Below the pieces are notes generated by a model that was given only the letters and a program-made list of their open reading frames with translations, was not told where the DNA came from and made no database searches. A stretch of DNA of 64,000 bases from Planctomycetota bacterium. GTDB lineage: Bacteria; Planctomycetota; SZUA-567; H5-PLA8. Numbering within the stretch: position 1 is the first letter of the stretch; each line of letters starts with the position of its first letter. Below are positions 1-8,025 of the stretch, one piece after another. The translations under genes were made by a program, and so were the position numbers. The stretch is from NCBI GenBank assembly GCA_027493525.1, contig JAOSKN010000002.1, positions 1,335,326 through 1,399,325 on the forward strand, written 5' to 3'.

Positions 1-662
1 CAGAACTGGCCCTGCTCAAGCGGATCCGTGAGCGCTTTGGCTTACGGGACGATCCCGAGGCTCTGTCGCACCAGCTCAAGCTGAAGGCAAAGGAACTCGC
101 ACACGAGGCGCGCCTGACGGTCATCCCGGGCCAGATTCACCATGTCGTCAACTGGGAGGAGCGGCAGCTCGAAATTGACCGTGTGATCTTGAAATACGGA
201 CTCCTCGCCGCGGCAATCGGCTCGTTTCCCGTCCCGCTCATGGATATGGCCATGAACGCAAGCCTCGTCGTCTTGCAGACCAAGATGATTCACGACCTGG
301 GCCAGATCCATGGCGTGGCCTCCACGGACGAACAGATCCGCGACGCATTCGCGGGCCTGGGCTTGGGTACGGGTTTGCGCGCAATCGTGATCGGCCTGAT
401 GAAGTTCATCCCCGTCTGGGGCAGCGTAGCCGGCTGTCTGACTGGTTTTGCCACCACGTATGCCCTCGGCAAGGTCGCGAGCCGGTACTTTGAGAGCGAC
501 GGGCGAGTCAGTCAGGAAGAACTCAAGCAACTCTTCGAGGCGGAGCAGCGGCGAGCCCGAGAGATTTACGACCGCAACAAGGTCAAGTTCGCGCAACGCG
601 TCGAGGATCAACGGAAGCACTTCAAGAGCCTGGTTGGAAAACTCTTCAAGCGCGATCCGTAA
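1..662 (+). CDS. DUF697 family membrane protein, 5' end cut by window edge
   Basis: The reading frame is open from base 3 to the stop at 660-662, so the gene begins outside the window; a GTG at 183 is only an internal codon. The visible part starts with a charged helical segment, followed by two hydrophobic stretches around the motifs FPVPLMDMAMNAS and FIPVWGSVAGCLTGFATTYALG and a charged C-terminal tail. The order proline-rich hydrophobic helix, QTKMIHDLGQIHGV segment, IP-x-x-GS-x-x-G helix and ALG...YFES matches the DUF697 family, often attached to or beside dynamin-like or Era-like GTPases. Function is not known. No partner GTPase is visible because the upstream sequence is missing. Confidence 0.75.
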   Translation, partial: ELALLKRIRERFGLRDDPEALSHQLKLKAKELAHEARLTVIPGQIHHVVNWEERQLEIDRVILKYGLLAAAIGSFPVPLMDMAMNASLVVLQTKMIHDLGQIHGVASTDEQIRDAFAGLGLGTGLRAIVIGLMKFIPVWGSVAGCLTGFATTYALGKVASRYFESDGRVSQEELKQLFEAEQRRAREIYDRNKVKFAQRVEDQRKHFKSLVGKLFKRDP

Positions 663-1043
663 GCGGCCGCTCGCGCCACAGTGGATGGTGTTCGTGCGAC
701 CCGTCGATAGTAAAGCCGGAGTGGAGACCTCAACCCCCAAAGTTTGTGACGCATGGAGCCGTTTGGATTACACATGCCTGCGCGAATGCAAATAGCGGCT
801 CCAAGCGCATACGCACCACCGCGTACGTGCGAAAAGGCGACTCTTCCCAGATCAAGTAAAATTTGCCAACCAAGGCTTGGTATGATTTCTTATCTATGCC
901 AGACTTTTTACGCCCGCATCGCGGCAAGTTTGCAGGCTTTTCGAACGCAGGGAGGCGCACGCGAGTGGAATAACGGGCACGTGGCGGTCGTCTACGGCAG
1001 TCCCCGAAGGACGCTCGCGTCTCCATGGAATCCGAGGTGGGCC
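663..1043. other. intergenic region before the receiver cluster
   Basis: This 381-base stretch has no convincing gene; short frames in it lack a ribosome site and recognisable protein. It is less GC-rich around 850-900 than the flanking genes and holds a small perfect palindrome (ACCAAG-G-CTTGGT, 869-881) just before a TATGAT-like hexamer at 881-886. The promoter of the receiver cluster probably lies here, but I could not pair a convincing -35 element with it. Confidence 0.4.
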
Positions 1044-1505
1044 ATGCCCTGCCGAAATCGAATTCTGATGGTGGACGACGATCGCGACATTCGTGAAAGC
1101 GTGCGCTGTTTGCTCCTCCGGCAGGGCTATGGCGTCAAGACCGCCGCCAGCCTGGACCAGGCTGTAGCGCAGCTCCGTTCAAATGCGTTCGACTTGCTTA
1201 TCGTGGACGGTGTACTTCCCGACGGTTCGGGATTGGATCTGCTGGAGCGCATGCAGAACGGCGGCATGAACTGCTGCCCCGTCGTGTTTCTCTCCGCGAA
1301 TTCTTCCGTACAAGACCTCGACTCCGCATGGCGGCATGGCGCGCTTTTCTACTTTGCCAAGCCGATGCGTCCTGCCGTGCTCATGGACGCGGTGGCGTAC
1401 CTGCTGGAGGACCTCTCCGCCGAGGAGATGTCGCGGATCCAGGCCGAATTGACGATGAGCCCCGACGTGTACTTCAGCGGCGAACGAGCCGCATGTAGCT
1501 CGTAA
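1044..1505 (+). CDS. stand-alone receiver-domain response regulator
   Basis: A 153-residue protein that is almost entirely one CheY-like receiver. The N-terminal acidic pocket (MVDDDRD), the phosphoacceptor region (IVDGVLPDGSG), the switch Ser (FLSANSS) and the conserved Lys-Pro (FAKPM) are all present. The ATG at 1044 is preferred because it starts just before the receiver and follows a GAGGTGG ribosome site; an upstream in-frame ATG at 753 would add unrelated sequence. After the receiver there is a short helix (YLLEDLSAEE...) that recurs in neighbouring receivers. It has no output domain, so it probably acts by phosphotransfer or protein contact. First gene of the cluster; 20 bases separate it from the next. 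Confidence 0.9.
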   Translation: MPCRNRILMVDDDRDIRESVRCLLLRQGYGVKTAASLDQAVAQLRSNAFDLLIVDGVLPDGSGLDLLERMQNGGMNCCPVVFLSANSSVQDLDSAWRHGALFYFAKPMRPAVLMDAVAYLLEDLSAEEMSRIQAELTMSPDVYFSGERAACSS

Positions 1506-1525
1506 CCCAGAGCCCGGAGGCCGGC

Positions 1526-2458
1526 ATGAGCAAGAACCGAAAGCGAGTCCTGATCGTGGACGACGAAGCGGACGTTCGCCAGTGCGTGGCGCGGCTTCTG
1601 CGGCGCAGGGGCATCGCGAGCTACGAAGCGTGCGACGGGCACGAAGCCTTGAGCCTGGCGCGAAACAGCGAGGATATAGGGCTCGTCCTGCTGGACATCC
1701 GAATGCCCAGGGGGGACGGAATGGAAGTGCTGGAAGTGCTGCGCACGGAGATGCGTTCGGAGACCCCGGTCGTGATGCTCTCCGCCAAGGACGGCATCTG
1801 CGACGTGCTGGGCGCATATCGCAAGGGCGCTGATCACTACCTCCCCAAGCCGTTCGACGCCAAGATCCTCGTGGACGTGGTCTGCTACTACCTCGACGCC
1901 AGCGAACAGGAGGCGCGTCCCGCGCGATCGGAAATGAGCGGCCGCATGCGCTGGCCCAATGGGCGCTTGCCCGTTCCGGAGGCGCCCATGCAGGAATCGG
2001 GCCTTCTTTATGCGCGCGCGCGAAAAACAGTCGAAGGGAAGACCGTGCTGGTCGTGGACGACGAGCCGGACACCCAACGCTGCATGGCGCGGCTGCTGGA
2101 GCGCCGAAACATCAAAGTCCTTCTCGCGTCGGACGGCTCCGAAGTGCTGGAACTCCTCCGGGGCGGGCGGCAGGTGGACTTGATCCTGCTGGACCTACGC
2201 ATGCCGGTTACGGACGGCCAAAAGACGCTGGAGCGCTTGCGCGCGGAGGGGTTCGACACGCCGGTGATCGTGGTCTCGGCCCTGGCTACGGGCAAGAGCT
2301 TCATGCAGTGCCACCGCCAGGGAATACTGTACTACCTCACCAAGCCGTTTCCGACCCGGGCCTTCGAGTGCGCCATCGATTATGCGCTGGCCGACGTTTC
2401 GAATGAAGAGCGCCAGGTGCTGCAAAATGAGTTGACGTGCCTGACCGAGGACTATTGA
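1526..2458 (+). CDS. tandem double receiver-domain protein
   Basis: A 310-residue protein with two complete receivers and no output domain. Receiver 1 covers about residues 5-125 (VDDEADV, LLDIRMPRGDG, MLSAKD, YLPKPF). A linker of about 45 residues leads to receiver 2, about residues 170-295 (VVDDEPDT, LLDLRMPVTDG, VVSALA, LTKPF). Both keep the phosphoacceptor Asp and the Lys. The C terminus carries the YALADVSNEE helix shared with neighbours. A GGAGG ribosome site precedes the ATG. Such double receivers commonly act as phosphorelay intermediates or as competing phosphate sinks; which applies here cannot be told from sequence. Confidence 0.9.
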   Translation: MSKNRKRVLIVDDEADVRQCVARLLRRRGIASYEACDGHEALSLARNSEDIGLVLLDIRMPRGDGMEVLEVLRTEMRSETPVVMLSAKDGICDVLGAYRKGADHYLPKPFDAKILVDVVCYYLDASEQEARPARSEMSGRMRWPNGRLPVPEAPMQESGLLYARARKTVEGKTVLVVDDEPDTQRCMARLLERRNIKVLLASDGSEVLELLRGGRQVDLILLDLRMPVTDGQKTLERLRAEGFDTPVIVVSALATGKSFMQCHRQGILYYLTKPFPTRAFECAIDYALADVSNEERQVLQNELTCLTEDY

Positions 2459-2528
2459 TCCCTAGACGGCGCCGCGAGGCAGGTTGCGGAGCCGCCGACA
2501 AGGGTTCCTGTGTTGGAGCGGAAACTCC

Positions 2529-4067
2529 ATGCCCGTCCCCGACATGCTCCGCGTCTTGCTGATCGAAGACGATCCTGGCGACGCGTTTCTCGTGGAACGC
2601 ATGCTCACGCGCGGCGCGGATGGGGCGTTCGAGGTGACGCACGTGGCCTGGCTGGAGGAGGCCATACGACGCCTGCGCCAGGATCCATTCGACGCGGCCT
2701 TGCTCGATTTGGCGCTGCCCGATACGAACGGGCTCGAAACGGTTTCGAACCTGCACAAGGCCATGCCCGGGCTGCCAATCGTGGTTCTGACGGGTTCGGA
2801 GCAGGAAGACCTCGCCGTGCAAGTGGTCAAACGCGGCGCCCAGGACTGCCTGCTGAAGGGGCAGGTTGAAGGCTCGGTGCTGCGGCGCGCCTTGCGCTAC
2901 GCGATGGAACGCAAGGAACTTACCGAACAACTCGTCCGCCAGAACGAGAAGCTCCGCGAACTCGACCGGCTGAAGAGCGAGTTCATTTCCGTCGTCTCGC
3001 ACGAAATGCGCACACCCATTACGGCGATGCAGGTGGCGCTGACTATGCTCGAAGAAGGCCCGCGCGATGTCCAGGACCCTGAAAACAAAGAGTCCATGGC
3101 CATGCTGCGCCGCAATACCGACCGGCTGATGAAGATGACCACCGACGTGCTGGATGTTTCACGCGTGGAGTCGGGAGGGCTTCAACTTCAGGTCCAGGAC
3201 GTGGACATCCTCACGCTCTTCCGCGGCGTCATCGACCTGACCCATCCCCTCGCCAGATCGAAGAACGACAAGCTCCTGATTTCGTCAGAACATCAGACGC
3301 TGTTCGTGCAATGCGATCCGGAACGCATCACGCAGGCGTTGCTGAATCTTGTCAATAACGCGATTACTCACAATTCGGGCGGCATCGAAATCACGCTGGG
3401 TGCGCGCGTCGATCGAGACGGCATCTGCGTGTGGGTCCATGACACGGGGCACGGCATCCCGGAGGAGGAACAGGATCGGGTCTTTCAGCCTTTTTACCAG
3501 GTCCGTTCGCGCAAGGCCGACGTCATGTGCGGCTCGGGCCTTGGCCTGTCGATCACGCGAGGCGTGATCGAGGCGCATGGCAAGGAACTGTGGCTCGTTT
3601 CGAAGCCCGGCAAAGGTTGCACCTTCTTTTTTAATCTCGACCCGCAGGTGCAACGGCCCATGGAAGTCGTGCGCACGTGCGACTGGGAGTTGACCCAGAT
3701 GCGTGCCAAGGGCGAGTTGTACCGGTTCTGCGCGCGGCTTTCGATCGCCGGCAGGATCGGTTCGCAAGATCATCACGCGATTCGCGAGATCGTACATGAC
3801 CTGATTGCCAACTGGTCCAACAAGCTGATCGTGGATCTTCAGGATTGCACCCTAATCGACAGCCAGGGCATCGGGCTGCTGGTGGAGGCGCGCGCACGCG
3901 CCATGGAGCGCGGTGGCAAGGTGGTGCTGCTGAATCCCGTGGCCAGCGTCCGGCAGGCGCTCGACCTGATCGGGATTCTGGACGTCATTCCCACTTTCGT
4001 TAATCTCTCGGCGGCATTTCGAGCGCTTGAATCGTCGTCTTCGTCCAGGAAGGAGGGCACATCATGA
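2529..4067 (+). CDS. hybrid protein: receiver, histidine kinase and STAS domain
   Basis: A 512-residue soluble protein. An N-terminal receiver (about 5-120; IEDDPGD, LLDLALPDTNG, VLTGSE, LLKG) is followed by a coiled region, a HisKA dimerisation domain with the phosphoacceptor His in VSHEMRTPI, and a HATPase domain (N box NLVNNAITHN, G1 DTGHGIP, G2 GSGLGLSI). The last 120 residues form a STAS domain with the phosphorylatable serine motif DSQGIGLL. ATG 2529 is chosen because the receiver starts directly after it; a TTG at 2484 would add a poor N-terminal tail. It has no transmembrane segment, so its input must come from its own receiver or partners. The stop overlaps the next start by four bases (ATGA). 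Confidence 0.9.
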   Translation: MPVPDMLRVLLIEDDPGDAFLVERMLTRGADGAFEVTHVAWLEEAIRRLRQDPFDAALLDLALPDTNGLETVSNLHKAMPGLPIVVLTGSEQEDLAVQVVKRGAQDCLLKGQVEGSVLRRALRYAMERKELTEQLVRQNEKLRELDRLKSEFISVVSHEMRTPITAMQVALTMLEEGPRDVQDPENKESMAMLRRNTDRLMKMTTDVLDVSRVESGGLQLQVQDVDILTLFRGVIDLTHPLARSKNDKLLISSEHQTLFVQCDPERITQALLNLVNNAITHNSGGIEITLGARVDRDGICVWVHDTGHGIPEEEQDRVFQPFYQVRSRKADVMCGSGLGLSITRGVIEAHGKELWLVSKPGKGCTFFFNLDPQVQRPMEVVRTCDWELTQMRAKGELYRFCARLSIAGRIGSQDHHAIREIVHDLIANWSNKLIVDLQDCTLIDSQGIGLLVEARARAMERGGKVVLLNPVASVRQALDLIGILDVIPTFVNLSAAFRALESSSSSRKEGTS

Positions 4068-4552
4068 AAGCAATTTATTCGGTGCTCATCGTGGACGACG
4101 AACAGGACATGCGCTTCGCGCTGGGCCGGTTGTTGATGGCTCGCGGCTTCGAGGTCGTCACGGCATCCGGAGGCGCGAAGGCGCTTCAGTTGCTTGAGAC
4201 CGGCGCGCCGCTCGACCTGCTCGTCTTGGATGTTCGTATGCCCGGCATGAGCGGCCTGGTGCTGCTTAACCGCCTGCGCCACGGACCCTACCCCCGGATC
4301 CCCGTCCTCATCCTCTCGGCGAAGGCGACGCCGGAGGACGTGTGCAACGGCTACGCGCAGGGCGCGAACCTGTATCTCACCAAGCCGTTCAAGCCGCCGA
4401 CCTTCATTCAGGCCGTCTGGTACCTAGTCGGCGACCTGGCGCCGCGCGAAAAGGAAGTCCTCGAACTCGACCTGCTTGCCGCGGAGGAAGTGCACCTGCT
4501 TGAGCCCCAGGCCGTGCGGGGGGCAAAGGACGAGTCATGGAGCCAAACCTAG
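4064..4552 (+). CDS. stand-alone receiver-domain response regulator
   Basis: A 162-residue receiver-only protein: VDDEQDM acidic pocket, VLDVRMPGMSG phosphoacceptor region, LSAKAT switch residue, LTKPF lysine. Its start overlaps the preceding kinase stop by four bases, implying translational coupling and a direct functional link to that kinase. The C-terminal extension (YLVGDLAPREKEVLELDL) matches the tail found on other receivers here, followed by about 25 less conserved residues. No DNA-binding or enzymatic output is present. Confidence 0.9.
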   Translation: MKAIYSVLIVDDEQDMRFALGRLLMARGFEVVTASGGAKALQLLETGAPLDLLVLDVRMPGMSGLVLLNRLRHGPYPRIPVLILSAKATPEDVCNGYAQGANLYLTKPFKPPTFIQAVWYLVGDLAPREKEVLELDLLAAEEVHLLEPQAVRGAKDESWSQT

Positions 4553-4959
4553 GCCGTGTCCTCGTCGTTGACGACGAACCGGATGTCCGGCAGGCCGTGC
4601 GCCGCTTGCTGGAGCGCACCGGGCATCAAGTCTACCCCGCCGCCAACGGCCGGGAGGCGCTCGAAATGCTGCGCAGTCTGACCTGGTGCGAACTGATCGT
4701 GCTGGACCTGATGATGCCCGTACTGGACGGTTACGAGACCTTGGAAAGGTTGCGCGAAGGAGGCTTCGAGCGCATTCCCGTGATTCTGCTGACCGCGAAG
4801 TTCTCGCCTCTCGAAATCGCGCGCGGGCACGACGCGGGCGCCAATCTTTTTGTCCGCAAACCGTTCAAACCCATTGCGCTTTTGAACGCCGTGTCCTATT
4901 TGCTTTGCGAAACGGCTCAAGAAAAATCCGGAAGCAACGCGCGCGCCACCACGGAGTAG
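4537..4959 (+). CDS. stand-alone receiver-domain response regulator
   Basis: A 140-residue single receiver with VDDEPDV, VLDLMMPVLDG, LLTAKF and VRKPF motifs, so phosphorylation competence is intact. It overlaps the end of the upstream receiver gene by 16 bases, and it is closest in sequence to that gene and to the second receiver of the double-receiver protein, suggesting local duplication. The C-terminal tail begins with the same YLL helix but is short. It is most likely a target of one of the two kinases in the cluster. Confidence 0.88.
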   Translation: MEPNLGRVLVVDDEPDVRQAVRRLLERTGHQVYPAANGREALEMLRSLTWCELIVLDLMMPVLDGYETLERLREGGFERIPVILLTAKFSPLEIARGHDAGANLFVRKPFKPIALLNAVSYLLCETAQEKSGSNARATTE

Positions 4960-5017
4960 TGTCCAAGAAATCCGACGGGCGTCAGGCACCGGACTTGACC
5001 CGACCCAGGAGCCGCGC

Positions 5018-5455
5018 ATGAACCTCTTACGCCCCATCCTCTTGGTCGAAGACGATGAAAGAGACATCGATTTGACATTAAAGGCCTTTCAACGTAGCCA
5101 AGTAGCCAATGCCATCCAAGTGGTGAGGAACGGTGAAGAGGCATTCAGTTATTTGAGGCGTACGGGAGCGTATGCTACACGCAAAGCAGAGCATCCGGTG
5201 GTGGTGCTCCTGGACGTCAAAATGCCTAAAATGGACGGCTTGGAGTTGTTGGGCGAGTTGCGCAAGGACGCGCAATTGAGGCTCATCCCAGTAGTCTTGC
5301 TGACTTCTTCCAGAGAACGCCAGGATGTGCGAGAAGGTTACCGGCGAGGCGCCAACGCCTACGTGGTCAAGCCGGTTAAATTCACTGAGTTTTTGGAGGC
5401 CATCAAGTACTTGGGAGCATTTTGGACGGTGTTGAATGTTCCGCCTGAATTCTAG
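5018..5455 (+). CDS. Rcp1-like response regulator
   Basis: A 145-residue receiver of the subfamily typified by cyanobacterial Rcp1: VEDDERDIDLTLKAF at the N terminus, the FSYLRRTG loop, LLDVKMPKMDG phosphoacceptor region, LLTSS, and VVKPVKF. This subfamily usually partners phytochrome-type or PAS-containing kinases whose dimerisation domain reads VSHDLRAPLR. The next gene, 60 bases downstream, encodes just such a kinase, so the two are probably a cognate pair. The gene is visibly less GC-rich than the receivers before it. The AUG start directly precedes the receiver. Confidence 0.88.
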   Translation: MNLLRPILLVEDDERDIDLTLKAFQRSQVANAIQVVRNGEEAFSYLRRTGAYATRKAEHPVVVLLDVKMPKMDGLELLGELRKDAQLRLIPVVLLTSSRERQDVREGYRRGANAYVVKPVKFTEFLEAIKYLGAFWTVLNVPPEF

Positions 5456-5515
5456 ACCGAATAGGCGCATGGGATCCTGCCGATTCCAGCAACCTTCAAT
5501 ACTCGAGAAGCCCCT

Positions 5516-7885
5516 ATGCGCGTGAAATGGGCAAGAACTCTTATCGGCTGCGTATTGCTCACATGGGTCTATTTCTTGGCCGGCAAGGCCGGCCTTTTGT
5601 TGGCCACCGTGCATCCGAGCGCCACGGCCGTCTGGCCTCCCACGGGAATCTCTCTGGCCATGTTGCTCGTTTTCGGGTTGGAATTCTGGCCTGGCATTCT
5701 GTGCGGCGCCTTTTTCGTGAATCTTACCACCGCCGGAACGGTATGGACGTCGCTGGGGATCGGAATGGGCAACATGCTGGAAGCCTTGATCGGAACCTGG
5801 CTGGTTGGCCGGTTCGCCGGTGGAGCGCGAATGTTCGAACGCCCTGGCACTCTTTTCAGGTTTATCGTGCTCGCGGCCTGCCTGGCCACCGCAGTAAGCG
5901 CTTCCTGCGGAGTAGGCTCACTGTATCTCGGTGGTCTTGTCGATGCGGCCAATCTTCAACGCGTATGGCTGACTTGGTGGCTGGGCGATGCCGCTGGCGC
6001 GCTGATCGTCACCCCATTTATCCTCACTTGGGCGGTTGCGCCCCAACTCAAATGGACGCGAAAGTTCGCAATGGAAGTCATGTTGTTGGGCGGCGTCCTT
6101 ACGCTGGTATCCCTTCTCGCCTTCAGCGGCTGGACGACTTTGGGTAGGGACCATTTGCCCATGGCGCATCTGTGTTTTCCGGTTCTGCTGTGGGCTGGAT
6201 TTCGAGTCGGCCCTTGCCTGTCAACCACGGCCATGATGATCGTTTCAAGTATCGCGCTTTGGGGCACAGTGCGTGGATTTGGCCCTTTTACCGTGGAAAG
6301 CCCCCTCTCGTCCTTGTTCCTGCTCCAGGCTTTCATGGGCAGCACGGCGATCGTGATGCTGATGCTCACCGCGATCGTGCATGAGCGCGGTCGAATTGCA
6401 GCGCAATTGGCGACGAGCGAGGAGCGCTATCGAACCGTCAGCGATCACGCGGCGGACGGTATCCTCTCTTTTGACGAGCGCGGTAAGGTCTTGGTCGCCA
6501 ATCAGGCCGCCCATCGGCTTCTGGGCAATGGGAGTGGAGAACTTGCAGGCAGAAATCTGGACGATTTCTTTCCCGAACTGGGCTTGAAGCGTCAGGCGCC
6601 GTTTGAAAATTCAGCCGCCGCGGTGCGCCTGCATGGCGCCGCCATGCTCCCGCACTTGACCTTGGACCTGTTTCGTGGCGGACGCCAGCAGATTCTGGAA
6701 GTTTCCTTTGGACGGCAGGTCGTGGAGCGCCGCCATGTTACCGTGGTCGTGTTCAGGGAGGTTACGCATCAGAAACTGATGGAGCGCAGATTGCGCGTAA
6801 TTCTCGAATCTTCCCCAAGTGCGATGATCATGGTGGATCGACAGGGCCAGGTGGTCATGGCCAATTCCCAGACCGAGAGATTGTTCGGGTATCCGTGTCC
6901 GGAATTGATCGGGCAGCGTATCGAGGTGCTCGTCCCTGCGGCGCTTCGCGACCGGCATCTTGAAAACCGAGAAGATTTTTTTCGAAAGCCGGAGGTGCGC
7001 CCCATGGGCGCGGGGCGGGACTTGCACGGCCAGCGCAAAGACGGTTCGGAGTTCCCCGTCGAGATCGCGCTCAATCCCATCCAAACCTCTGAAGGCCTTC
7101 AGGTCCTCGCATCGATTGTCGACATCACGGCACGCAAGAAGGCCGACGAAGAAATTCGCGCCTTAAATGAGGACCTTGAGCGCAGAGTGGAGCAGCGCAC
7201 GGCGGAACTGATTGAAGCTAATCACGAACTGGATGCCTTCTGCTATTCCGTTTCACACGATCTGCGCGCACCGTTACGTCACATCAACGGCTATATCGAA
7301 GCCCTGATGCAAGACGCCGGAGAGCGCCTGACGCGCGAACAGTTGGAATACCTTAAAGTGGTGGACGAATCGTCCGTTCGAATGAGCAAATTGATTGACC
7401 ATTTGCTTTCTTTTTCGAGAATGAGCCGGCAACCGCTTCAAAAAGACACGATTTCCATGGACGAACTTGTGGCGGATGCCCGCCGCCTACTACGAAACCG
7501 CGCGGGGGACCCTACTATCGAATGGCGCATCGAGCCCCTTGGCGCGGCAAATGGGGATCGGAATCTCTTGCTTCAAGTCTGGGCTAATCTGCTTGGTAAT
7601 GCAGTCAAGTTCACTCAGGGGCGAACGCCGGCCCGTATTGAAATTGGCCGCGTTACGAAAGCCGAGAAGAACGCGTTTTTCGTTAAGGACAACGGCGTAG
7701 GCTTCGACATGAAGCATGCCCACAGGCTCTTTGGAGTCTTTCAGCGCCTGCACCATACCAAGGAGTTTGAGGGTTTGGGAATCGGGCTTGCTATCGTTCA
7801 GCGCATCGTTCAGCGACACGGCGGGCAAGTTTGGGCCGAAGGGGCGCCGAATCAAGGTGCGACCTTCTTCATTCATTTGCCGTAG
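5516..7885 (+). CDS. membrane sensor histidine kinase with MASE1 and two PAS domains
   Basis: A 789-residue protein. About residues 1-290 hold eight or so hydrophobic helices with the MASE1 pattern (FLAGKAGLLLATVHPSATAV, WPPTGI, GNMLEALIGTWLV). Two PAS domains follow (about 305-420 and 425-545; second contains LFGYPCPELIGQ and DGSEFPVEIALNPI), then a coiled segment and a HisKA domain with VSHDLRAPLRHINGY, then HATPase motifs NLLGNAVKFTQ, DNGVGFD and GLGIGLAIV. MASE1 domains are thought to sense small molecules at the membrane, but the ligand is unknown. It ends the cluster and likely phosphorylates the Rcp1-like protein immediately upstream and perhaps other receivers here. Confidence 0.92.
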   Translation: MRVKWARTLIGCVLLTWVYFLAGKAGLLLATVHPSATAVWPPTGISLAMLLVFGLEFWPGILCGAFFVNLTTAGTVWTSLGIGMGNMLEALIGTWLVGRFAGGARMFERPGTLFRFIVLAACLATAVSASCGVGSLYLGGLVDAANLQRVWLTWWLGDAAGALIVTPFILTWAVAPQLKWTRKFAMEVMLLGGVLTLVSLLAFSGWTTLGRDHLPMAHLCFPVLLWAGFRVGPCLSTTAMMIVSSIALWGTVRGFGPFTVESPLSSLFLLQAFMGSTAIVMLMLTAIVHERGRIAAQLATSEERYRTVSDHAADGILSFDERGKVLVANQAAHRLLGNGSGELAGRNLDDFFPELGLKRQAPFENSAAAVRLHGAAMLPHLTLDLFRGGRQQILEVSFGRQVVERRHVTVVVFREVTHQKLMERRLRVILESSPSAMIMVDRQGQVVMANSQTERLFGYPCPELIGQRIEVLVPAALRDRHLENREDFFRKPEVRPMGAGRDLHGQRKDGSEFPVEIALNPIQTSEGLQVLASIVDITARKKADEEIRALNEDLERRVEQRTAELIEANHELDAFCYSVSHDLRAPLRHINGYIEALMQDAGERLTREQLEYLKVVDESSVRMSKLIDHLLSFSRMSRQPLQKDTISMDELVADARRLLRNRAGDPTIEWRIEPLGAANGDRNLLLQVWANLLGNAVKFTQGRTPARIEIGRVTKAEKNAFFVKDNGVGFDMKHAHRLFGVFQRLHHTKEFEGLGIGLAIVQRIVQRHGGQVWAEGAPNQGATFFIHLP

Positions 7886-7988
7886 GTTGAATGACGAGTG
7901 GCTGGTGGGTCACGTTAAGTAGACGGTTGTGTAAGAGAGCACGGCGTTTCAACTCCTCTCCTGGGCACCAATATAGCGAGCTGAGCGC

Positions 7989-8019
7989 AAGGATCGGCGT
8001 GGTCGGTACGCCGGTCCTT
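7989..8019. terminator. hairpin between convergent genes
   Basis: A 12-base stem (7989-8000 pairing with 8008-8019, one G-U pair) with a 7-base loop lies between the kinase gene and the convergent membrane-protein gene. There is no long T tract on either side, so it may act as a bidirectional terminator only weakly or with Rho. Confidence 0.55.
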
Positions 8020-8025
8020 AGTTGA

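Noticed and set aside
869..881. Similarity of the ACCAAG-G-CTTGGT palindrome to the gltB upstream dyad
   Set aside because: Spacer lengths differ (1 versus 10 or more bases), so a common regulator is not supported.
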